Assembly (NCBI GenBank): GCA_900544885.1
Contig: UQWU01000013.1
Location: forward strand, 1-38,768
Origin: an uncultured Phascolarctobacterium sp.
GTDB lineage: Bacteria > Bacillota > Negativicutes > Acidaminococcales > Acidaminococcaceae
Direction: 5' to 3'
Length of the DNA: 38,768 nt
Under the pieces are notes generated by a model, which was not told where the DNA came from, did no database searches, and saw only the letters and a program-made list of their open reading frames with translations. Positions within the stretch are counted from its first letter, which is position 1; each line of letters begins with the position of its first letter. Shown here one piece after another: positions 16,168 to 24,497 of this stretch. Position numbers and translations under genes: made by a program.

Positions 16168-17469
16168 TTATTTATGAGAAAAATGGATAGCAGTTTCCAC
16201 TAAAAAAGCTGCTGCCTTCCACAAGCAGTCCTCATGGAAATTAAAATAATTATTATGATGACTAGCAGCGATTTCTGTACCATACATCATATAAACTGCA
16301 CGTCCGCCACGCTCCTGCACCCTATCGATAAAATAAGCACAATCTTCACTGCAACCGATATCGGCATGCTCCAAAATTTTTCCGTAGTGGCATTTTTGCT
16401 CAGCCAGCACCGCCAGCTCATGAGCCATGGCCTTATCCGCCTTACATACAGAAGCAGCACCTGTCGTTGTCAGCTCCACATCTACATCATATAAGGCAGC
16501 ACTTGCTTGAAGCATTCGTACAGCTTCCTGCGTCATGAAATCATTAACCTTGGTAGTCGCACCACGAGTTTCCAGCTGCATAAAGGCCTTGTCTGCCACT
16601 ACATTACGCCCTGTACCTGCGTGCAGTACGCCAACATTAATACGGCTTGCACCATCACTATGACGGGCTATAGTATTTAAGGAAATAGCAGCTTGTGCCG
16701 CGGCTAACAAAGCATTCTTCCCCTCTTCCGGTGCTGCACCGGCATGAGCAGCTACACCGGTAAAGGCAGCATCCATTTTGGTAGTCGCCAAAAAACCATC
16801 CGTCATCGTTACCAATAAATCATCCTCACAGGCAGCAAATCCCAGATGGCCGCTGAAGAAATAATCAACATCATCAACTACACCTGCTTTGACCATAGCA
16901 TACGCACCACGCACGCCCTCCTCCGCAGGCTGGAAAATAAGCTTTACTTTGCCAATTAATTCATCCTTATGCTTGGCCAAAAGTTCTGCCACAGCTAAAC
17001 CAACAGCCACATGACCATCATGACCACAACCATGCATCGCATGTTCATGACGGGAAGCAAAGCCCTCTTGATATGGCAGATGCTTATCATCCTGCGCTTC
17101 ATCTAAATCATTGGCGTCCATATCAAAACGAAAGGCGATGGTTTTACCAACCTTACCGCTGTCTAAAACAGCTACAATCCCGGTCTTACCACCCTGCATT
17201 TTTTCTACTAATTCTGCATCCGCACCTTCATTCAGCGCACGCTGCATATATTTACGTAAGCTGACCTCACTTGGTACACCCATCATAGCAGATCCGTCAA
17301 TAACATCAGCACCAAAATGCACTATATAACCAAGCTGACGTAATTTTTTAATAACAATACAAGCTGTACGGAACTCCGTCCAACCTGTTTCCGGAAATTT
17401 ATGTAAATCACGTCTTTGTGCAATAATCTGCGGACTTAATGCTTCCGCCTGCTCCCAAATACTATTCAC
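16168..17469 (-). CDS. abgA: M20 peptidase family hydrolase, AbgA-like
   Basis: The 433-residue protein closely follows E. coli AbgA, the A subunit that helps hydrolyse p-aminobenzoyl-glutamate from folate breakdown. It shares the characteristic insertion around residues 55-95 (DVIDGSAMMGVPSE), the phrase AGVVDDVDYF, and GVAAHAGAAPE in the dimer domain. Metal ligands are visible: C148 and H150 in HGCGHDGH, E183/E184 in FQPAEEG, a histidine in SGHLG, and the late HHN motif near residue 409. No abgB is adjacent, so it may act alone or on another amidated or N-acylated amino acid. It follows a zinc-ribbon gene by 14 bases with AGGTGA as SD and is probably co-transcribed with it. Confidence 0.85.
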   Translation of the reverse strand: MNSIWEQAEALSPQIIAQRRDLHKFPETGWTEFRTACIVIKKLRQLGYIVHFGADVIDGSAMMGVPSEVSLRKYMQRALNEGADAELVEKMQGGKTGIVAVLDSGKVGKTIAFRFDMDANDLDEAQDDKHLPYQEGFASRHEHAMHGCGHDGHVAVGLAVAELLAKHKDELIGKVKLIFQPAEEGVRGAYAMVKAGVVDDVDYFFSGHLGFAACEDDLLVTMTDGFLATTKMDAAFTGVAAHAGAAPEEGKNALLAAAQAAISLNTIARHSDGASRINVGVLHAGTGRNVVADKAFMQLETRGATTKVNDFMTQEAVRMLQASAALYDVDVELTTTGAASVCKADKAMAHELAVLAEQKCHYGKILEHADIGCSEDCAYFIDRVQERGGRAVYMMYGTEIAASHHNNYFNFHEDCLWKAAAFLVETAIHFSHK

Positions 17470-17483
17470 CTAAGCGCCTCCGT

Positions 17484-17681
17484 TTATTCAAATAATACTA
17501 CCTGTTCATCATCAGCTGTCAAAAATACTTCGCCCTGCGGTTTTACTCTGTTCTTATTATTTACCCAAGTACCACAATCGGGACAGTTAATGGAAGAAGA
17601 CAATAAAGCCCACGCCAAATGCCGTCCGCAGGTCGGACAAATAAATTCTGCCTGCAGTAATTCCTCTTGATGTTTTTTCAT
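17484..17681 (-). CDS. Small zinc-ribbon protein
   Basis: The 65-residue protein has two CxxC knuckles, CPTC at residues 15-18 and CPDC at residues 33-36. They are spaced as in zinc ribbons and followed by an acidic tail (TADDEQVVLFE). It could bind nucleic acid or protein; nothing in the sequence decides this. GGAGG lies 9 bases before the ATG and a good promoter lies upstream. It is the first gene of a likely two-gene unit with abgA. Confidence 0.7.
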   Translation of the reverse strand: MKKHQEELLQAEFICPTCGRHLAWALLSSSINCPDCGTWVNNKNRVKPQGEVFLTADDEQVVLFE

Positions 17682-17708
17682 AGCAACCAGCCTCCATTAT
17701 GTTCTTTC

Positions 17709-17737
17709 ATTATAGCACGAACACTAGCGAATGCAAA
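17709..17737 (-). promoter_or_regulatory. Promoter for the zinc-ribbon/abgA unit
   Basis: On the - strand TTTGCA (17732-17737) and a perfect TATAAT (17709-17714) are 17 bases apart. Transcription would start about 25 bases before the zinc-ribbon ATG. The promoter lies just downstream of the terminator of the preceding operon. Confidence 0.65.
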
Positions 17738-17747
17738 TTACACAAAA

Positions 17748-17774
17748 AGAACCGCCTGCTTTACAGACGGTTCT
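17748..17774 (-). terminator. Terminator of the lspA-to-udp operon
   Basis: An 11-bp GC-rich stem (AGAACCGTCTG with CAGGCGGTTCT) with a 5-base loop is followed by TTTTTG on the - strand. It lies 14 bases after the stop at 17788. Confidence 0.9.
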
Positions 17775-17787
17775 TGCTTATATTATT

Positions 17788-18369
17788 TCACGCACCGATA
17801 ATAGGTCTGCCCTCCATAGTATTCACTAATTTGGACAGCTCCCATTTAATCGTTTCTTCCGGATGCTGATAATTACCCATATCGCGTAAATCTCTTTCGC
17901 GTACTTTTTCCTTCAGGAATTTATCGTCATCCTTTTTATACACAAATAAATCAGCATTGGCTTCTACACGTACATAAGTATCATGGTCCTCAAAATTCAT
18001 ACCGAAGCCGGTCATCATTTGTTCTTCCATATCATAAACACGAGCCACTACTAAAACATCAACTTTACTTTTTTCTGCCAAGGCCTGCAAGGAAGCCTTA
18101 TCCAGCTTAACCTTACTATTAACAGCCTCACTGACAAGACGTTGAGCCGTACCATCATCAGTAATCTGATAATAAGGAAAATGGTAAGCCCATTTTACTA
18201 CGGAACGCCATGATTTATACACATCGCCGTTAACGCCTCCATCATGGTCTATGACAACAAAGGCCACCGGTTTCTCCGGAAATTCTGCACGTGCATTCTG
18301 CGGTAAAACACATACCGCCATCAGCAGCAATACGGCAACAAAACTAAGAAGCTTAGCTAATTTCTGCAT
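17788..18369 (-). CDS. Secreted protein of unknown function
   Basis: The 193-residue protein has a signal peptide: MQKLAK, a hydrophobic core of about 15 residues, and a cleavage site after ARA near residue 26. The mature part is alpha/beta, with strands FVVIDHDGG and VLVVARVYDM separated by a helix of charged residues. This layout recalls small periplasmic domains of the LpoB/CsgG type, but no family is certain. I chose the ATG at 18369 because GAGGCGGTGAG precedes it; the longer reading adds 11 residues without a better SD. It is the last gene of the operon containing udp and deoB, 48 bases after udp. A link to nucleoside salvage is not evident. Confidence 0.65.
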   Translation of the reverse strand: MQKLAKLLSFVAVLLLMAVCVLPQNARAEFPEKPVAFVVIDHDGGVNGDVYKSWRSVVKWAYHFPYYQITDDGTAQRLVSEAVNSKVKLDKASLQALAEKSKVDVLVVARVYDMEEQMMTGFGMNFEDHDTYVRVEANADLFVYKKDDDKFLKEKVRERDLRDMGNYQHPEETIKWELSKLVNTMEGRPIIGA

Positions 18370-18417
18370 TTCTCTCACCGCCTCAAAATACAACTGAATC
18401 AATAGTAAAAATTTATC

Positions 18418-19206
18418 TTACAGCTTAGAATCAGCAAGAAAGGCTTTTACTGTCTTAATTTGGTAAGCAAAGGCCTTTTGGTAAATATCATTAGGTGCAA
18501 TCCGTTCACTATCAGTACGTTTAGCCACAACACCGCATAAAGCAGCTGCCTGCAAGCCCAAAGCCTGTGCTGTTACAAACAAGGTTGCTGTTTCCATTTC
18601 GTAATTTAAAGCACCCAATTGCTGCCATTCCTTCATAGAGCCACGGAAAACACGGGGCACATAACCGGAAAAGCTATCATATCGCTCCTGACCCGGCCAG
18701 AAGGTATCACTGGAAACAGAAATACCTACATGATAAGGCACATCGCATTTTTCTGCTGCACGCACCAAACCCTCAGTCATGGAAAAGCTGGCTACAGCAG
18801 GAAAAGCTGCCGGTGCATAATGATGGGATGTACCATCAAGACGCACTGCTGCTTTATTGATAATCACATCACCTAAGTCTACTTTATCCTGAATCGTTCC
18901 TGTAGTACCGAAACGCACTACATGAGTAATACCCATTCGTGCTAATTCTTCTAAGCAAATAGCTACAGAAGGTCCGCCCATACCTGTAGAGCAGACTAAT
19001 ACAGGACGTTCTGCAATATAAGTTAAAAAACTGGTATATTCTCGATGCTCAGCAAGGGGTCTGCTATCAGCACCTAAAGCTTCTGCTAAAGGCTGTACAC
19101 GTCCTGGATCCCCTGGCAGTACTGCCAATGTTGCCCCCTGCAAATCTTTTTTGGCAAAGCCTACATGATATAAAACTTCATCTTCACGGGCATAATTTTT
19201 TTCCAT
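18418..19206 (-). CDS. udp: Uridine phosphorylase
   Basis: Udp splits uridine with phosphate to uracil and ribose 1-phosphate in pyrimidine salvage. The protein is 262 residues from the ATG at 19206, chosen because GGGAGG lies 7 bases upstream. It belongs to the PNP/UDP family: LPGDPGRV near residues 30-37 binds phosphate, VRFGTTGTIQ near 93-102 forms part of the active site, and LNYEMETATLF near 198-208 supplies the ribose-binding glutamate and methionine. Its product can be handled by the deoB product encoded just upstream. The uracil formed could in turn be converted to UMP by PyrR-type phosphoribosyltransferase activity. Confidence 0.93.
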   Translation of the reverse strand: MEKNYAREDEVLYHVGFAKKDLQGATLAVLPGDPGRVQPLAEALGADSRPLAEHREYTSFLTYIAERPVLVCSTGMGGPSVAICLEELARMGITHVVRFGTTGTIQDKVDLGDVIINKAAVRLDGTSHHYAPAAFPAVASFSMTEGLVRAAEKCDVPYHVGISVSSDTFWPGQERYDSFSGYVPRVFRGSMKEWQQLGALNYEMETATLFVTAQALGLQAAALCGVVAKRTDSERIAPNDIYQKAFAYQIKTVKAFLADSKL

Positions 19207-19241
19207 TGTTCTGCCTCCCAACTGAGTGCCTATATGCAGAC

Positions 19242-20468
19242 TTATTTCTTATAAACAGCCTTGCTGCCTACATCTAAAGGTGCAAGCTGCATAAAATCGG
19301 CAATAGTAGCACCAAGATCAGCGAAAATCTGCATCGGTACTAATTCACCCTTCGTAAAATGTGCACCACTGAACAATACAGGAATTTTTTCACGAGTATG
19401 ATCCGTACCGCTCCAAGTCGGGTCATTACCATGATCGGCAGTAATCAATAATAAGTCATCCTCCTTGAGCAAAGAAGTAATCTCCGGCAGACGACTATCA
19501 AAATATTCCAAGGCTTCGCCATAACCACGTACATTACGACGATGACCATAAGAAGAATCAAAATCTACAAAATTAGTAAAGACGATGGTGTTATCAGGTG
19601 CATCCTTTACAGCCTGCACAGTAGCATCCACCAGTTTTTCCAAACCGCCTGCAGGATAATGCTTACTGATACCGCGATGTGCAAAAATATCGGCAATTTT
19701 GCCTACAGCATAAACATTGCCGCCTGCTGCAGTCATTTTATCCAATAATGTTGCTTTGGGAGCAGGAACTGCATAATCATGACGATTAGTAGTACGTACA
19801 AAATCAGCAGCACAAGTACCTACAAAAGGACGGGCAATGACGCGGGCAATCTTATAAGGCTGTACCAATTTATAAGCAATTTTGCATAAATCATATAAGC
19901 ACTCTAAGCCAAAGGTTTCTTCATGTGCAGCAATCTGCAAAACACTATCGGCAGAGGTATAAATAATCGGCTTACCTGTTTTCATATGCTCCTCGCCTAA
20001 TTCCTTAATAATTTCGGTACCGGAAGCATGACATTCACCTAAGACACCTGGTAAATGACCTTCACGTAGCAAATTAGCAACTAATTCCTGAGGAAAGCAT
20101 TTAGCCACATCAGGAAAATAGCCCCAATCAAAATCTACAGGAACACCGGCAATTTCCCAGTGTCCGCTTAAAGTATCCTTGCCACGGCTGACTTCCTGAG
20201 CATAGGTATAAGCACCAAGAGTATGCTCTGCACCTAAATGTGCTGCCAGCTCCTTACCACGGCTGAGTACTGCAGCCTTTTCCAAACCTCGCTCTGCTAA
20301 ATGCGGTAAATACAACGGCTTAGGCTGCCCCTGTTCATCACGGCGGTTAGCTGCAAACCAATCACAGATATGCCCCAAGGTATCTGCCCCCTCATCACCA
20401 AAGGCAGCGGCATCATGGGCATAACCAATTCCGAAAGAATCCATTAATAAAATAATTGTACGAGCCAT
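19242..20468 (-). CDS. deoB: Phosphopentomutase
   Basis: DeoB interconverts ribose (or deoxyribose) 1-phosphate and 5-phosphate, connecting nucleoside phosphorolysis to the pentose phosphate pathway. The 408-residue protein belongs to the alkaline phosphatase superfamily. Metal ligands are seen in LMDSFGIG near residues 7-14 and in ITADHGNDP and the following TDHTREKIP in the C-terminal third. The DTLSGHWEIAG segment near residues 95-105 is typical of DeoB and contains the catalytic threonine region. The start is the ATG at 20468 with GCAGGTGA upstream. It lies 35 bases before udp and 30 bases after the LUD protein gene. Confidence 0.95.
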   Translation of the reverse strand: MARTIILLMDSFGIGYAHDAAAFGDEGADTLGHICDWFAANRRDEQGQPKPLYLPHLAERGLEKAAVLSRGKELAAHLGAEHTLGAYTYAQEVSRGKDTLSGHWEIAGVPVDFDWGYFPDVAKCFPQELVANLLREGHLPGVLGECHASGTEIIKELGEEHMKTGKPIIYTSADSVLQIAAHEETFGLECLYDLCKIAYKLVQPYKIARVIARPFVGTCAADFVRTTNRHDYAVPAPKATLLDKMTAAGGNVYAVGKIADIFAHRGISKHYPAGGLEKLVDATVQAVKDAPDNTIVFTNFVDFDSSYGHRRNVRGYGEALEYFDSRLPEITSLLKEDDLLLITADHGNDPTWSGTDHTREKIPVLFSGAHFTKGELVPMQIFADLGATIADFMQLAPLDVGSKAVYKK

Positions 20469-20498
20469 AAAATCACCTGCTTTCAAAAACACAAAGCA

Positions 20499-21137
20499 TT
20501 AGAAGCCTAAATTTTCCCCTACTAAAATAACCTTAATTCTATGTACATTTCTGCAAGTACGAGTAAGCAATACTTGAGAACAAAGGCTGTCAGGCTTTTG
20601 ACACAACGCACAAATACCGGTTTGAGCACAAGGAGTTGCCAGACCGCTGAAACGTGCTGCATTAATAGTGCCGGCTACATTATGTGCACGAGCGATAGCC
20701 TCGTCCACAGTACCGACAACTTTATTTACACCGACAACAACCAGAACCTGCTTAGGCCCGAAAACAAGAGCTGCCACACGATTACCATTGCCGTCGATAT
20801 TGACTAACTGTCCATCCTTAGTAACAGCATTACTGCTCATCAGATAAGTATCACATAATAAAGACTTACGCATCAGTTCAGTTTTTTCTTCTGCACAAGT
20901 AGCTAAATCTCTATCAATAACAGTATAATTCTTTTTTACTGCCTCCAGCAGACCTATTTCTTTAATGGTTACAGAACCGCCCCAAGCTACAACATCCTGC
21001 TCAGGAATAAGTGCTAATGCTTGCTTGCACGCCTCTTCTTTCGTCGCACAGTAATAAGCACCGAAGCCACGCTGCTCAAGCATTTTTACTAAAGATGCAC
21101 CTAATAATCTGTTACGTATAACTTCTGCCTCTTCCAT
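20499..21137 (-). CDS. LUD domain protein (lactate utilization LutC/YkgG-like)
   Basis: The 212-residue protein matches the stand-alone LUD (DUF162) form. VVAWGGSVTIKEIGLLEAV near residues 50-68 and LMSSNAVTKDGQLVNIDGNGNRVAALVFGP are family hallmarks, and the C-terminus carries a cysteine-rich TPCAQTGICALCQ followed by PDSLC. Larger relatives take part in lactate oxidation, but no LutA or LutB gene is nearby here. The small form is common in anaerobes and its reaction is not known. GGGAGG lies 9 bases before the ATG. Its place between pyrR and deoB probably reflects shared transcription more than shared function. Confidence 0.85.
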   Translation of the reverse strand: MEEAEVIRNRLLGASLVKMLEQRGFGAYYCATKEEACKQALALIPEQDVVAWGGSVTIKEIGLLEAVKKNYTVIDRDLATCAEEKTELMRKSLLCDTYLMSSNAVTKDGQLVNIDGNGNRVAALVFGPKQVLVVVGVNKVVGTVDEAIARAHNVAGTINAARFSGLATPCAQTGICALCQKPDSLCSQVLLTRTCRNVHRIKVILVGENLGF

Positions 21138-21158
21138 AACAATCGGCCTCCCTTGAGT

Positions 21159-21710
21159 TTAATCCTCTAAATCACCGATAACGACCTCATCCTTACCGTC
21201 TTCCTCTGCCAAAAAAACTGTAATAGCCTCTTTATGAGAAGTCGGTACATTCTTGCCTGCAAAATCAGCACGAATCGGCAGCTCACGGTGACCACGGTCA
21301 ATCAACACTGCTAATTGGATAGCACGGGGACGACCCATATCGATAACAGCGTCCAACGCCGCACGGATAGTACGTCCTGTATATAATACGTCATCTACCA
21401 GAATAATGGTTTTACCGTTTAAATCTACATCAATCTCTGTACCATGAATAATCGGATTATAAGCCAAAGTAGATAAATCATCACGGTATAAAGTAATATC
21501 CAACATACCTACCGGTACTTCTACATTTTCAATATCCTTAATAGTAGCTGCCAAACGCTCGGCAATAGGCACGCCACGGGTACGGATACCAACCAGAACG
21601 ATATTCTCTACACCTTTATTTCTCTCGATGATTTCATGAGAAATACGCACAATGGCACGGCGCATTGCCTTATCGTCCATAATGACGTTTTTCTTAACAA
21701 AATTACTCAT
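21159..21710 (-). CDS. pyrR: PyrR, pyrimidine operon attenuator protein / uracil phosphoribosyltransferase
   Basis: PyrR binds the pyr mRNA leader when UMP/UTP is high and causes early termination; many PyrR proteins also convert uracil and PRPP to UMP. The 183-residue protein has the PRPP loop TIILVDDVLYTGRTIRA at residues 101-117 and basic patches GIRTRGVPIAER and IDRGHRELPIR suited to RNA binding. The ATG at 21710 is 5 bases after GAGGTGA; an upstream GTG at 21719 lies inside that SD. Unlike Bacillus, the gene is not in the pyr operon but follows lspA and rluD. No PyrR-binding hairpin is seen before it, so it is probably not autoregulated. Confidence 0.95.
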   Translation of the reverse strand: MSNFVKKNVIMDDKAMRRAIVRISHEIIERNKGVENIVLVGIRTRGVPIAERLAATIKDIENVEVPVGMLDITLYRDDLSTLAYNPIIHGTEIDVDLNGKTIILVDDVLYTGRTIRAALDAVIDMGRPRAIQLAVLIDRGHRELPIRADFAGKNVPTSHKEAITVFLAEEDGKDEVVIGDLED

Positions 21711-21777
21711 CTCAGTCACCTCAAATATAAGTATTGCATGTCGACAACATAAATTGTCTGAGAACGCACAAAAGCTA

Positions 21778-22725
21778 TCAGTTAAACTGTCCTAAACGCA
21801 GACGGGTAACAATCTTATGCATATCCTCCGGCAAAGGAGCTTCAAAACACATACGCTCACCTGTACGCGGATGCGTAAATTCTAGGGTTTGGGAATGCAA
21901 AGCCTGTCCCTGAATAGAAAAAGGTGTTTTCATCGGAGAATATTTGGGATCACCTACCAAAGGATAACCTAAATATTCCATATGCACACGAATCTGGTGT
22001 GTACGTCCTGTACGCAGCTTGCAACGGACAATAGTATACTTGCCGAAACGCTCCAGCACCTTGTATTCAGTAATGGCGATACGTCCATCTTCTTTCACCA
22101 CAGCCATTTTCTTACGGTCATTTTTATCGCGGGCAATCATAGTTTCAATCACGCCGCTGTCAGTTTTTACATTACCACGCACCACTGCCAAATAAGTACG
22201 TTTAGCAGTTTTCGCCTGAATCTGCTCCGATAACGAAATATGTGCCGCATCATTTTTAGCACAAATCATAATACCACTGGTATCCTTATCCAGACGATGG
22301 ACAATACCCGGGCGGATAACACCATTAATACCGGACAAATTTTTACAGTGATACAAAAGGGCGTTAACCAAAGTACCGCTATAATTACCTGCCGCAGGAT
22401 GTACCACCATACCGCGGGCCTTATTTACAACCACCACATCATCATCCTCATAGATGATATCCAAAGGAATATTTTCCGGCTGCACATCTAAAGGCTGCGG
22501 TTCAGGTAAAGTAACGATGATTTCATCACCTTTTTTTACCTTATAATTCGACTTCAGAACCTTAGTCCCCTTCACCGCACGACCTTCCTCCAATAATTTT
22601 TGCATATTAGAGCGGGTAACCTCTAAAAGTGCTGCCAACGCTACATCAGCACGTTGACCTGCATATTCCTCCGTAATAATTAATTTTTCTTGTTCTCCAG
22701 TACTTCCGTTTGCAAAATGCTCCAT
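21778..22725 (-). CDS. rluD: Ribosomal large subunit pseudouridine synthase, RluD family
   Basis: The enzyme converts specific uridines of 23S rRNA to pseudouridine. It has an N-terminal S4 RNA-binding domain (about residues 15-75) and then the catalytic domain with the HRLDKDTSG motif near residues 140-148, whose aspartate is catalytic, and the later RTGRTHQIRVH motif. The 315-residue length is normal for the RluA/RluD/YlyB group. The ATG at 22725 has AGGAG about 13 bases upstream. The gene overlaps the lspA end by 46 bases, and the lspA-rluD-pyrR order is a known Firmicute arrangement. Exact target uridines cannot be read from sequence. Confidence 0.93.
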   Translation of the reverse strand: MEHFANGSTGEQEKLIITEEYAGQRADVALAALLEVTRSNMQKLLEEGRAVKGTKVLKSNYKVKKGDEIIVTLPEPQPLDVQPENIPLDIIYEDDDVVVVNKARGMVVHPAAGNYSGTLVNALLYHCKNLSGINGVIRPGIVHRLDKDTSGIMICAKNDAAHISLSEQIQAKTAKRTYLAVVRGNVKTDSGVIETMIARDKNDRKKMAVVKEDGRIAITEYKVLERFGKYTIVRCKLRTGRTHQIRVHMEYLGYPLVGDPKYSPMKTPFSIQGQALHSQTLEFTHPRTGERMCFEAPLPEDMHKIVTRLRLGQFN

Positions 22726-23132
22726 ATAATCAATCCTACTCCTGTACAAATAGCAATATCAGCCACATTAAATACGGGCCAGATACGAAAATCAAAAAAG
22801 TCGATTACTAAACCCTGTCTAGCTCTATCAATCAGATTGCCGATTGCACCGCCGGCAAACAAGGCAGCACCGATGCGTGCCCATAAACCTAACGCATCAA
22901 TTTCTTTGCGTAAAAACCACATGACAGCGACTACAATTACAGCAATCAATACAAATAACCAACGACTGCCTTCTAACATACCAAAAGCAGCACCAGGATT
23001 TAAAATAAAAGTCCAATGGAAAATTCCATCCAATACCGGTACGCTTTCCCCCAACGCAAAATGAGTGACCACATAATACTTTGTTACTTGGTCAACTACA
23101 ATCATCAATACAGCCAATAAAATGTAAACCAT
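22680..23132 (-). CDS. lspA: Lipoprotein signal peptidase (signal peptidase II)
   Basis: LspA cleaves the signal peptide of diacylated prolipoproteins in the cytoplasmic membrane. The 150-residue protein has four hydrophobic segments (about residues 3-20, 55-75, 85-100, 122-142). It carries the conserved FILNPGAAFGML near residues 42-53 and the two catalytic aspartates in GNLIDRA and VFNVADIAI. AGGAG lies about 12 bases before the ATG, and an extended -10 promoter lies about 40 bases upstream. It heads an operon of seven genes running down to 17788. Confidence 0.96.
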   Translation of the reverse strand: MVYILLAVLMIVVDQVTKYYVVTHFALGESVPVLDGIFHWTFILNPGAAFGMLEGSRWLFVLIAVIVVAVMWFLRKEIDALGLWARIGAALFAGGAIGNLIDRARQGLVIDFFDFRIWPVFNVADIAICTGVGLIIWSILQTEVLENKKN

Positions 23133-23168
23133 ATAATGCTAATACTCCTATTTTATCTTATTAAATAT

Positions 23169-23177
23169 ATTATACCA
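23169..23177 (-). promoter_or_regulatory. Extended -10 promoter for the lspA operon
   Basis: On the - strand TGG directly precedes a perfect TATAAT (23169-23174), making an extended -10. No good -35 is present at 17 bases. Transcription would start about 30 bases before the lspA ATG. Confidence 0.55.
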
Positions 23178-23237
23178 CATCTTTGATATTATAATGTATC
23201 CTTATTATGAAGTCCGAAAGAAAAAATAGCGTGGAAT

Positions 23238-23444
23238 ACCTCTCAGTCACCTTTCGGTGACAGCTCTCCTTACAAGGAGAGCCAGGCAACTACTATTTTG
23301 CTTCAGCAAAAGTTGTTACTAACGTGTTCTCTCGTACTCTACACTAACTATTTCTACCGCAGTAAATTAGCACTTCTAACTTCAGCTTAACGAGCTTGCC
23401 TCTCCTCGTGAGGAGAGGTGCCGAGTGCAGCGAGGCGGAGAGGT
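23238..23444. repeat. MITE-like intergenic element with imperfect terminal inverted repeats
   Basis: The two ends of this 207-base stretch are imperfect inverted repeats about 50 bases long: both outer ends read ACCTCTC inward and both later reach a CTCTCCT-palindrome. Each end contains its own perfect hairpin: CTCTCCTTACAAGGAGAG at 23264-23281 on the left and CCTCTCCTCGTGAGGAGAGG at 23399-23418 on the right. A third hairpin, GTCACC-TTTC-GGTGAC, lies in the left end. There is no ORF. Such elements are usually dispersed in intergenic regions of anaerobic Firmicutes, but copy number cannot be judged from one window. Confidence 0.6.
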
Positions 23445-23484
23445 CTTGCTCACGCTTCAGTATCACCTGCCACAAAAAAATAGA

Positions 23485-23529
23485 GCCATTCCCTCAAATG
23501 TCAGCTTGTTAACTGCTCAAGGAAATGGC
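23485..23529 (-). terminator. Terminator of the GIY-YIG/DUF4357 gene
   Basis: On the - strand GCCATTTCC pairs with GGGAATGGC (9 bp, one G-U) around a 27-base loop that can itself fold. A run of T (complement of 23473-23479) follows after about 5 bases. It lies 94 bases after the gene's stop. Confidence 0.65.
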
Positions 23530-23622
23530 ATTGCTGTACGTTGTTAAGTAACAAGTGTTATTTCTAATTACAATTTATTTTTTATGTAAAAAAGAATAAT
23601 TAAACAAATCACATATATCTGC

Positions 23623-24336
23623 TTACTCTTCTGAATCTTTAACTACTTTCTTTCTAAATTTATCTATGCATTCTTGCTTACTATCCTTCCAATTAACCCA
23701 ACCATTACAAGACTGATTTATTACCAAGGCACCTGCAAAACTCGGAGAACATGCACCCAAATAGTAATCTTCTTTAAGTACGCCATTAGCATCAATGCAC
23801 ATTTTACTTCTTTCAATCTTAACATTCTTAGGCACTCCATAGCCCTCGTTCATACTCAGTACGCTATCTTTCAGAAGAGTCCATGTTCCAGCTTTTATCA
23901 TAACTTTAGCCTTAATAATTTTATTATCAGACTTTTTATTACGTTCCAAAAAATACTCTCCATCATATATTGCCTGAGCCTGCGTAGCAGCAGCAGCACC
24001 AGTAAATATATCCCCCTTTGTTTCATCTTTAGGATAAATAACTTTACCATCAAGAGCAGAAAATAATTGCATAGCAACGTTTACATCAATAGCAAATAAC
24101 TCTGTATTAGCAATCTGCCTTTGAGCAAAAACCGTATGCATCATTGCTTCTTTATCATCAAAATCATCTACTTCAATAGCTAATTTTCTCTTCAAGCCAA
24201 CAACATTACAATAACCATTATGCTCTAAATAATACATACGTTTCTCATAATTGTCAGTTTTTGTTTTATCAATCTTGATAATTCCTGGAACTATGGTCGT
24301 CATAATATAAATTACGCCTTTCTTAGATTCGGCCAT
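23623..24336 (-). CDS. GIY-YIG-like (T5orf172 type) protein with DUF4357 domain
   Basis: The 237-residue protein has an N-terminal GIY-YIG-like domain (residues 6-85) and a C-terminal DUF4357 domain (about 165-218). The first motif is GVIYIM at 7-12 and the second is GIIKIDKT at 18-25, with R33 and E79 where catalytic Arg and Glu are expected. In relatives the second motif is usually K-I-G-K; here the glycine is aspartate (D23), which may weaken catalysis. The DUF4357 part contains NEGYGVPKNVKIERSK and the NGWVNWKD ending. Such proteins occur near restriction-modification genes, yet none is seen here. SD GGGAG lies 9 bases before the ATG. The gene is isolated, next to a MITE-like repeat, suggesting acquired DNA. 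Confidence 0.75.
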   Translation of the reverse strand: MAESKKGVIYIMTTIVPGIIKIDKTKTDNYEKRMYYLEHNGYCNVVGLKRKLAIEVDDFDDKEAMMHTVFAQRQIANTELFAIDVNVAMQLFSALDGKVIYPKDETKGDIFTGAAAATQAQAIYDGEYFLERNKKSDNKIIKAKVMIKAGTWTLLKDSVLSMNEGYGVPKNVKIERSKMCIDANGVLKEDYYLGACSPSFAGALVINQSCNGWVNWKDSKQECIDKFRKKVVKDSEE

Positions 24337-24455
24337 CTAAAACGCTCCCTATTTTTTCTATAAATTTTTAATACAATTTGTGACGCTATCTTTAACAATC
24401 AGTATATATCACGATAACTTATATTTAAATTTCTTTATACAAATTATACAAAAAA

Positions 24456-24477
24456 TCCCCCACCAAAAGGCAGGGGA
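24456..24477 (-). terminator. Terminator of the acyl-CoA dehydrogenase gene
   Basis: On the - strand CCCC-T-GCC pairs with GGT-GGGG around TTTT and is followed by ATTTTTTG. It lies 20 bases after the acyl-CoA dehydrogenase stop. Confidence 0.8.
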
Positions 24478-24497
24478 AAATTTGTAGCATTCTAGTA

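Noticed and set aside
21722..21777. Small hairpin (GACAA/TTGTC) between rluD and pyrR as a PyrR site
   Set aside because: It lacks the conserved GUGAG-type loop and GCAAGG of PyrR sites, and no terminator follows it.
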